Under the pieces are notes generated by a model. That model made no database searches, was not told the origin of the DNA, and was given only the letters and a program-made list of their open reading frames with translations. From Mytilus galloprovincialis (Eukaryota; Mollusca; Bivalvia; Mytilida; Mytilidae): a stretch of DNA of 64,000 bases. Below, piece by piece: positions 33,390 through 43,300 of this stretch (the first letter of the stretch is position 1; every line of letters begins with the position of its first letter). The position numbers and the translations under genes are program-made. The DNA lies in assembly GCF_965363235.1 (NCBI RefSeq), contig NC_134843.1:90367795-90431794 (forward strand), in the 5' to 3' direction.

Positions 33390-34170
33390 TATTGTGAATA
33401 TATTATTATTTGTGGGGTACTTATTTTTGTGGGTAACAAACGGTAAACCACAAATTAAACTATGCAACAAACTACAAAGGAGTAGGTCCGGTAAGGACCG
33501 ATTTTGACCTCAAATTTCTGGTTTATTTGACGAAAGATTTTGACCACTTTTTAAACACTTAAGTGTCTATTTCATTTGATTCAATTAGTTTATGTGAAAG
33601 ATTTTAACTTATTTAGTCATTAAAAACGCTCTGATTCAAGCTTAAATATGAAAAATCTATAAATTATATGCCAAAAAACGTCACTTTTCATATGGTTTTT
33701 GTCAAAAATGAAAGTGGCCGCATCCGTGTTCATCCTTAACCGTTATATATGATATGTATTATCATCAAATACAACTAATATTTAAATATTTAGGATGAAC
33801 ATGAATGTGGCCACTTTCGTTTTACACGAAAACCGTCTAAAATTAAACTAAAATATTAGAATTGTGAAGATTTCAGTAATGTAGCATGACTTAATGGTGC
33901 TAGTACCCGATATATGTTCATTGTATTGTTAAAAACAGCCTATATGTATGTAGCAGAAGCATACTACTGTCCAACAAATAACTAATAGTTTATATTTTAA
34001 CAATTTTGAAAAACTGCTATATGTTGGGGCCAAAAAGGGGTCTTACTGGACCTACTCCTTTTCTATAGGCTTAGAATTTGAGAAAGCCACCAAATCAAGT
34101 ACCTACAAAATCATATTTTTCCTGAATCTACGAAACATTGGTACCCACGAATATAAACAAATTCACAGTA
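33390..34170. mobile_element. Outer MITE interrupted by a second element
   Basis: The left piece (to 33475, TATTTTTGTGGGTAACAAAC) and the right piece (from 34062, GAAACATTGGTACCCACGAA, ending in TTCACAGTA) look like two halves of the GGATACCAATTTTCATGGAT-type MITE seen entire at 45625-45840. The element at 33476-34061 lies between them. Confidence 0.5.
33476..34061. mobile_element. Non-autonomous DNA element of 586 bp with 24-bp TIRs
   Basis: The left end AAAGGAGTAGGTCCGGTAAG is inverted at the right end as CTTACTGGACCTACTCCTTT with one mismatch, and the pairing extends a little further inward. The interior has a further partial inverted repeat (GTGGCCGCATCCGTGTTCAT / GAACATGAATGTGGCCAC). 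No ORF. Target duplication unclear. Confidence 0.8.
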
Positions 34171-35333
34171 TGTAAATTCTCACCTTCAAAGCATTCATGA
34201 GCCCTTAAAACTAGTAATCTAGAGGAAGTATTTTTAACTAGACTATTTTCTTAAACTCATTCTTAATAGCTGCTATTTCCCCTCTTTTTAGGGGACATTT
34301 CCTGAGTGAATGGGACATTTTGGGTATAGTCAACCTTGTAGATGTCTATCAATATATTAAAATTAAAGTCCTGGTTACATAATTATTGTTGTGAAATGAT
34401 TGTCAATATTCTACCTACATGCTGATTGCCTTACCGTTACTCTTTTGTCCTTAAAATAACTTGCAAAAGGATTACCTATTTCAAGAAAGGGAAAGCTTAA
34501 TAATATATAACAATATAACATTAATTTCTGAAGTATGAAAAGAAAAAAAAAAACACTATCTCCTTTTCTTTGATTTGGATAAGAATATTTCCTAAACAAA
34601 TAAACTTGGAAAAAAAATAAGAGTTGCCTCCCCTAGATTATGAAATGAATGAACAGAGTATACTAAATTGGCACAAAGGGACGATAAAATGAGTATGACA
34701 TAAAAAGAAAAACAAATAAAGATAACAAAATAAATGCCAAAATATACATTTCAACCTCAAATATTACCCTGAAATATCCATAAATAGATGACATATGATA
34801 TAGTAACAGCATATAAACAAAAGTCTTTAGAAATATTTTTATTTTTTTGGGTCCTCCTACATTTAAAGTACCTAGGCATATGGTTTCCAATTTGGCAGAA
34901 AAGCAAATCGCAATAAATATTATTAACAGATTACTTTGTATTAAACTTATTAACTAAAATTTAGTGAGCTTGAAATCTCTCTTTTTTTTCAACACTAAAT
35001 CTCCAAAAATTTTATAAATATTCACAGAAAATCTTTCTCTTTTTTTTTAATATAAACAGGAATGACCAGGAAAATTTATAATCAACTGAAAGCCCTATAA
35101 TGAAATTATCTATATTCTGACTCAAGAAAAAAGGATAAACAGTATTATCTCCCTTTGAAAATGTGTGTTCATGTTAATCATACACCATAAGCAGCGGAAA
35201 AATGAAACTACTGACAAATTTTCAGTATAATTGTAACTGTGACGTAGAAATACACAAAAAGAGAATTAAGATTTTAGAACTTTAATCATATATTTTTGCC
35301 ATTACTTTTCCTTTACTAAGGATTTTTTTTTAA

Positions 35334-36005
35334 CCCTTTCACCGATTGCTGCCCAGACTGAAGCTACTCTGAGACGATGGCTTTCCTGGCTACTACTACT
35401 CAAGTGGGAGATCTTCATAATAAATGTCAATAAAAACTTGTTTGTAGTTATTTGTGTATTTATTTCATTCACTAACACCATGTTCACAGTTTTGTTCATG
35501 TTTTAATAATTTTTTCTTCTTAAAATATTCAAATTTTCAAATTTTCGGCATTTTCTAGGTGAAATTCTCAAAATTCTGCTCTTTGACCCCAAATCGTAAT
35601 TTTTTTAACCCAAAACAGCAAAATTTTGAAAAATTTTATGAGGCTGTATAAATTCCTCACACTGAACGATGTCCATTCCAAGTGTTTTGTACTTAAAACG
35701 ACATTTTATGTCAAAAAAGTATACTAGTTTGGCTTCAATTCTTCCATATTCTTTCAAAAAAAATGTTCCCTCATTTCAAATTCTCGTAAATTCCGTAAAT
35801 TTCCTCTGATTTTGACACGGTTTTCAACAAACGGAAGCGCCATGTTTACACTTTCATCTGGGTATTCATCAAAGAAAGATAACTCATGTTTGCACTGTTT
35901 TGAGCGGGAAACATAAAAGAGGTATTCCGATCCCGGTAAAACGGGACTCATTGTCAGCCGTCTGAAGCGTGAATCCCGGTAAACCGGCACTCATCGGCGA
36001 AAGGG
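35334..36005. mobile_element. piggyBac-type MITE with TTAA target duplication
   Basis: Flanked by TTAA on both sides (35330-35333 and 36006-36009). The left end CCCTTTCACCGATTGCTGCC is inverted at the right as GGCACTCATCGGCGAAAGGG. CCCTTT-type ends with TTAA duplication are characteristic of piggyBac-superfamily transposons. 672 bp, with no transposase, so non-autonomous. It lies 1 kb downstream of the corepressor stop codon. Confidence 0.85.
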
Positions 36006-36009
36006 TTAA

Positions 36010-37001
36010 AAACCCCATTTTAAATTTATGATAAACTATATTTCCTTTCAATGCATAAATACTGAAACTTGGAATTCTAGAAGTATCAATGAAACAAAAT
36101 AAAAACTTGAGTCAGCACTATATCATCGTCAGAAACAAAAACTTAAAGCTTAATAAAGTAATCACAGATTTGCAAATAGTTATTATACATAAACATACAA
36201 ACACAAAATGCTGTGCATTTTACAAATATAGAATCACAATATATACATATAATATGACTTAATATTATGCTATAAATGATTTAGTCAATAGTCATAAGCG
36301 AAGTTACTCTCAATAATAACCCAAACATACTTTGTTTACATTTCAAGCTAAAACCTCATTCAAGGAAAAAAATGATGAAAAAGATACGTTTTAAAAATCT
36401 TTCAATAAACATATCTTACTCTTGATCAATTCGCTATTTCAGAATCTAATGCATTCTGGGTTATTTTTTATTTAAGGGAACACCAAAGCGTTGTGATTGT
36501 GAAAAAACATTCTAAACAATTGAAATTCAACCAATGATGTAACATCATATTCACTTTGGTGTACATACAATGAGATTACCCATAGTCCTTCAGATTCTGA
36601 AAAGGCCAATTAGTTCCTACATTTTCCTTTTTAAATCCATGCCCATAAAGCACCTGCTGGATAATAATTCACCAAAAACCTAAATCATTTGCTTGTAGAC
36701 ATGACCCTGAATGATTCAATATCATAAATCACAATCACCTGATTTACTTCCTGTTTCAGCATGTTAAGCATGGTGCTAGAAGACAATTCATATTTCAAAT
36801 GATAACAAAATGACAACAAATTTACTCCAGAAATGAAATATAATTCCAGTCATTGCAAAAACATAGAGCACTGTTTCTTATCTTCAAACTGTCAAGCAGG
36901 TACTGATCCAGTAACAAACACTTCAACAAATTCTTTGCAAGAAGTTCATTGATAACATCAACACATTTACATTATAAGCCAATAAATGCCATTTGTTTTT
37001 C
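36010..37001. other. 3' flank or 3' UTR of the corepressor gene
   Basis: AT-rich, no ORF of note. Contains the MITE at 36436-36603. The part next to the stop codon is presumably 3' UTR. Confidence 0.5.
36436..36603. mobile_element. Short MITE (168 bp)
   Basis: The left end TTTCAGAATCTAATGCATTC and the right end CATAGTCCTTCAGATTCTGA are imperfect inverted repeats. Partial relatives lie at 8734-8835 and, at one end only, near 9565-9590. Confidence 0.6.
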
Positions 37002-37322
37002 TCATCTTGACACGTCACTTGTCTTTGGTTCTGACGGTGATCCGGTACTAGATCGTGGAGATACTGACAAACGTTCTACAGAGTTAACCGGACTAGGTTC
37101 TGGTTGTGTCACTACTTCTGGAGCTTCCTGAGGGGGACTACTGGGGGCAGACTTCTGTGAGTCTGGTCTGAGTGCGGGGCCTGTGGGTGCAGATGAGCGA
37201 GATTTGCCACAGACCAGGTGGTGATTTTCCCAGTCTTTGTGTTGACAGAATGATCCACAATATCGAGCTGTATTACATCCACTGCAGGTCTCACTTGCTT
37301 TTCGCCCACAATTCCAACAACT
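37002..37322 (-). CDS. RUNX1T1: CBFA2T exon i (NHR4 MYND zinc finger and C-terminus)
   Basis: Acceptor TTTTTAG, stop TGA at 37002-37004, 106 codons. The MYND finger is complete: CWNC, CSGC, YCGSFC and HHLVC give the seven Cys and one His ligands. In human ETO this domain contacts NCoR/SMRT peptides. The Pro/Ser-rich tail ([26 protein letters not shown]) is as usual for the family. Confidence 0.96.
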   Translation of the reverse strand, partial: SCWNCGRKASETCSGCNTARYCGSFCQHKDWENHHLVCGKSRSSAPTGPALRPDSQKSAPSSPPQEAPEVVTQPEPSPVNSVERLSVSPRSSTGSPSEPKTSDVSR

Positions 37323-40300
37323 CTAAAAATAAAAATTAATTATTTTTAACTACTCAGCCAGTTGCGTAAATATTTTACTTAAAAAAATGACGAAATGACA
37401 AAAAATAATAAATGAAATCTGTTATCTACAAGATTTTGTTTTTTGAAGTTTTTTTTTATTATGGTTTTCAATATAATGATGGTTTTGTTATAAATATGAT
37501 TAACCCCTTCCTTAATTCTAGACTCTGCATTGTTAAGTATCTCAATAGTATCATCCTACGGTTTTACAATTTTAAAATAAGACTTCTTCAATTTTAGACA
37601 GCTCTTTTCTTTAGCACCTCAGTAGTTTTTTTCTGGTATCAAACTTTTGGTACAATTTCTTTGTGTGTTTGTCCCTAGTTTAAGATGTAAGCTCTATCCC
37701 TCCCCTAATCTTAGATGTCCCTGTTTAGACTATAGCCTTTGTCCCTTTTTTTTTAAATCTTATTTCCCTCAATTATTAAGTACCTCACTGGATTCCTCCT
37801 GATGATTGACCTTTGTCATGACCTCTTCCTGTGCTTGTTTTCTAGCATCAGTTACTGCCCTTTCCATCTTAATTCTCTCTGTTGTAACAAGCTCATTAGC
37901 TTTCATCTCAGCAGCCTTGACAGCTTTCTGTAATTCCAACATGGCTTGTCTCTTCACCTCATTTACTGCTTCTTCTGAAATTAATTCAAACAATTTTTAA
38001 ATACATTCTTCAAAATAATTGGTTATGTTTATAAGCCAAAATAAAATAATTACTTTTTATCGGTTTTTACTTTCTATATTAAAGTTGAAGAGGTTATCTA
38101 ATTGTTTGGTAGTAAATTGTTAAAAAATGTATTTGAAGTAAAAAATTCCTTTTTAATAAGACATTGCAAGCTTCTACCTTAAAATATTTTGTTCAATCTT
38201 AAAAAACTAATAAAGTGAAAATACTGGTGTACAGTTGATTTTGAAGTTAATGCTTGGTTAGTATTGGCATTAAATGTGGAGATTTTTTAGTTTGATCTGT
38301 TTAATTAGCTTCTACATCTTTTGGTCTCCAGTTGAAAGTTGCCTCATTGGCAACCATACAACATCTTTTTATCTTTACATTACATTATTTTCTCGGAATG
38401 CAGTGTACAAAAACAAGAAGATAAACCATTACCCCAACCCTAACCATCAACATAAACTTACCAGCTCTTCTCCTGACATCTGCTACCCTGTCTTCAGTTT
38501 GTCTCATTGTATGTGACATCATATCTGATGATCGTTTTTTCAGGTCCTGATCCATACCCTCAGCTTGTCGCCTCATCCATAATGACAACTCTTCCCGATC
38601 TCGTAAACTTCTCTCCTGCAGCACTGCGAGAGCTCGTTTTGTTTTGTCTACCATACCAATTATACAGTTTAACATCTGAAATGAAGAAAATCATTTTATT
38701 ATTGCTTTTGAATGATTGGTCTTGAGTTACCTCCCCTACATTGCAATGGATTGATCTGTTCCCATAACGATTCCTTGGAATGACTAATAACACTATAGTG
38801 TGGATTTTTTTTATATCCAATTATTGTGTATTGAGGACATATATATATATTTTCATTAATCTAGATTTTGTGGTTCTAGCAAAGTCTGTATTCAAGTCTA
38901 TAGAAATCGTCAATCTTTTCTTAAAAAAATAAATCTCTATATGTATGAATTTCTTTAATTGCCTTTTCATCAACTTGGTAAAAATGGAAAATTTACAAAG
39001 GCACAAGCAATTGTAAACAACTACAATTGAAGATAAATTAATAATCATTATGTTTTTTTTTTAATTTTACTACTAAGTGTTTGACATTCAAAAACCTGAT
39101 AGATTGAATTACATAGATTAATTATTTTTTTAACCAATAATCACAATCCAAATTTATAAAGAGTCAAATTTTACAACCAAGGTTAATTCTGATCTCCTTT
39201 TTTGTTTACTTTATTCATTCATTAGTACTTACAGTTTCTACATGTCTCCAATCATCATCCATTCTGTCTAAAGGGTCAAATGAATCAGATCTGGTGTAAT
39301 CTGCAAATAATTATTGTAAGTTAGAAACACCTATTAACTGAAATTATTCCCCTCAAAATTCAATTCATTTAATTGTTTACTATGAACAAACGTTTTTGGT
39401 TCACTGTTGGTTTTCTCTTTTGAATTGTTAAAACATTTTTTCATGAAAGGGTCTTTTCAAGCTTACTTTACAGTATAATTTTTCTCATTTGTGGAAGGCT
39501 GTAGGGTAGCCTTTAACGGTTTACATCCTTCTCCTATCGTCTCTGGTATATAGTTGTCCCATTGGTAATCATACAACATCCCCTACTATATTTTGATATA
39601 CCTTCTTTATCTACATTAAGGCTGCACAGATGAACAAACCTAGTTCCATTTTTCCTTAAAATGTAATTGATAAATGTAGTGGAAATGAAGATTTATTTTC
39701 TCTTGTACACTTACTGTTATATGAAGGGTAATGTTGTTGTTCTCTATCAAGTTTTCTATCTAAAGGATCATGTTCCAATCTTGCTCTCTCTTGTCGCTCA
39801 TGCTCCCGTAATTCTCGTGACAGATTTACATCTTCCGATCTGAAAGGTCCTACGTTGAGATTGAGTATGCCATTAGGACTGACCCGAGAGCTGTGCAATC
39901 TTTTCACAGGATGGTCAGGATGTGAGTCTATACCGTTTTCTTTTGGTCTGAATAAAGAAAAAGTACATTTTGCTACATATTCAAGGTTAATTGTAAATTA
40001 TATCCATGGTTAATGTAACGTTCACTCAGAGCTGTTCCATTTAACTAAAGTGTGAGGAGAATGTAACAACCAGATATTTTCGTACAATAAAATGTGACAG
40101 AGATTATACAGATAAGGGCAACTGGGATTCAAGTTCCTTTAAAACTTCAATCAAACTAGCCATGCTGATAAAAAGATAATGATGAGTTTACATTTCAGCT
40201 TAAATGAAAGAATATCAATTAATTTTTGTTAGGTTTATATTTTTTTTTAAAACTGCCTCTTTGTATGATTTTTCCAAAACAACATCATTTATTTGCCAGT

Positions 40301-43300
40301 AAACAGCTATCCCTCAATTTGTACACTTCATGTCAAACACATAGCTGATCATTTGATGACTGTAAAATATAGAAATCTTAATCAATATTTCTCCAAACTA
40401 AGCATAAACTTACTGCACACAAGATTATGCATAAAAATGTAAATGTACTATGCATGTTTTTATAACACAGAAAGGCAACAGATGTCAGTCAGTAGGAGGT
40501 ATACAATTTATATTCTAAGGTCAATACAAGGCCAGAGCACACCTCAGATTTACGTTTGGAGGTTAAGTATAGAGATAAATCATAACACTGTTCATCAGAA
40601 TGTGTATGTTATATAATATATTATGTAACCAACCTGTCAGGAGATCTTCTTTTGCCATTCTCATTAAATTCACTGGAGAAATCCTGGGGCTCATTAGGGG
40701 GAGATGTGTGATCAAAAAGTATCTGCTCGTGTTGTGATAAGTACTGTTGAGGTGTCTGTTTTGCCATTCTTGCACAGTGTAATAACTCCCTCTGTAGCAA
40801 AGGTAAATTGGCCTGAAAAGTTAAAAATTGGTTGAATATATACCTTTTAAATGCTGACAGTATCTATGATATTACAGATAACTTATGGTAGGATCACCTA
40901 AAAATACAAAGGATCCCTATGGTGTCTGATAAATAACCAATTAACTAGATCATAATGATATCTACCATTTATTTGACCCCAAACAACACTTTAGGTTTTT
41001 CATCAACAGGTAAATAAATTTGTAATATAAAATACATGATTTACTACTGCTACTTTACTTTGATAGCATTTCATATTTGAGAAAGGTAAATTATCCTACA
41101 GTTATCTCCCTTACCACACATCATAACTAAGTGAGTTGTTTATAATTGAAATAAACCAATACATTATGAACTGTCATGTCAGATTACAAGTCTATCATAC
41201 AATTTGACAATGCAGAAGACTCCCTCAAATCTTCAAGTTTTTTTTTTGCCTTCATAGCTATTTTAAGTCAGCCTTGCATCAAAATAGCTTCTCAAAATAG
41301 CTTCTCAAAAGTGTAAATTTCAACCTAAAATCTTGTTTACTGAAATGTTTAATTTATAATCTATGTATACTTAATGTTGATTCATTTTATAATGCGATAA
41401 GATATTATATGCAGGTGAGATGTTGATTCATTTTATAATGTGATAAGATATTATATGCAGGTGAGATGTGAACTTTTTTCATAAGAATGCAATCATTTAA
41501 ATATCCTACCTTCAAAAACGGTATCACAAATGGTCTTAATGGAAAATTGGTAGCTTCCTGAAGCTTGCTATGGAACTCCTCTATAGATAAATGGGAATTC
41601 TGAAGAAATAAACAACAGAACTATACATCTGTTATAAGCTATATGAATATTTTGGATTATGTTGAACCTGATGTATCATAGAATACAAAAAATCAAAATG
41701 TCTTCAAGTGTATGTGTTGTTTTCCATTCTTTTTTCTATACTTCTGAATTAATGTATTTCAGCAGAATATTTATCATGTAAAAATTGACGTATACTTATA
41801 TTGTATTTACATTTATTTTCTTTTTCTGTAAGAATACCGGTATATGTAAGGTATGTCTTTTCCCTATCGTTTTGTTCTAACTTCTAACCTATGTAATTAA
41901 AGTTATAAACTGCAGAGAATGACTAGATAGAAATTCCCTTATTTCTTTTGAAGTGGTTGCATGTAGTGATGTATTAATGACCTTGTTTGCTAAATTTGAG
42001 TGCAGGAAATTAGTTAATCTAGTGACTAAACAGAATGAAATGCTCCAGAACCCATTTCTAGATCTATATCTCAATTCCTTCTCTAAAATTTTACTTACAA
42101 CTAGTGCTAATACTAATGTCCGAACTCTCTCTCCAATCTCTGGTGAAATGTCTGACCCAAACTGTTGTAACGTTGTCAGGAACCTTTTCAGTTTACTCAG
42201 CTGACGTGCTCCACATGCAGGAGGAAGTTGCTGACTAACAGAAGAGTTGACAAGAAGATTTGGTGACATAGTTCCTCCATTTATACTGCCTATTGGTGAA
42301 TGATTGCCAGATGCTACAAAGACAACAATATTGAACAAGTTATAAATTTATGCACCACTGTTATATTTGTGTTATAAACCTATCAAATTTTGCTTCATTC
42401 ATTGCAGATCAGTGATCTTTATTTTATTTATTCAGATTTTCAAATATTCACATACAATCAGCCACAACAAAAAGTGGTGCTTACTGGATTGCATTACATC
42501 ATCCATCTTGAATCACAGATAGCAGTATGTCTCTGGTATTACTCAAACCTCCATCATATTCCTCAGCTATTACTCAAACCGCCCTCTTTTAATTTTGTGC
42601 AAGTTAGGAAGTTATGTATATAATCTAATAATGTATGTGTTAACTCAAAAAAATGAAATTGCAATTATTTTTTTTACACTCAATTGGCCAATTTGAAGAT
42701 AGTTATCACCTTAAATAACCTTTCGAGAGGATAAACTAGCATCAGGTGCTAAAAAATAGCTGACCATTTTGTTGCTGACTATATAAAAGGTCAAACAACA
42801 TATGCAATTAAAACAGCTTAACACCTTGTGAATGATATCAATAAAGGTTATATAGCAATAATAAAAAAAATTGCTGACCACACTTGAAAGGTCAAATAAC
42901 AATAACAAGTGAAACTGCGAGCTACTGCTCACTGATGATACCCCCGCCGCAAGTGGATAATATTAATAGTGTAAAAATATGCAAGTGTTCGGTAAACAGG
43001 AAGTTGTCGAGTGATGAATCTGAAAACACATCACACGGTATAGCTGACTTATAAAAATCCTGAAACCAAATTTCAGAAATCCTTGTATTGTAGTTCCTGA
43101 GAAAAATGTGACGAAAATTTTCAACTTGGCTATCATGTGTAAAATCATACAAGTGTTCGGTAAACAGGAAGTTGTCGAGTGATGAATCTGAAAACGCATC
43201 ACACGGTATAGCTGACTTATATAAATCCTGAAACCAAATTTCAGAAATCCTTGTATTGTAGTTCCTGAGAAAAATGTGACGAAAATTTTCAACTTGGCTA

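Noticed and set aside
37112..37309. 65-codon minus-strand ORF starting MGEKQVRP
   Set aside because: Out-of-frame shadow of the CBFA2T MYND exon.
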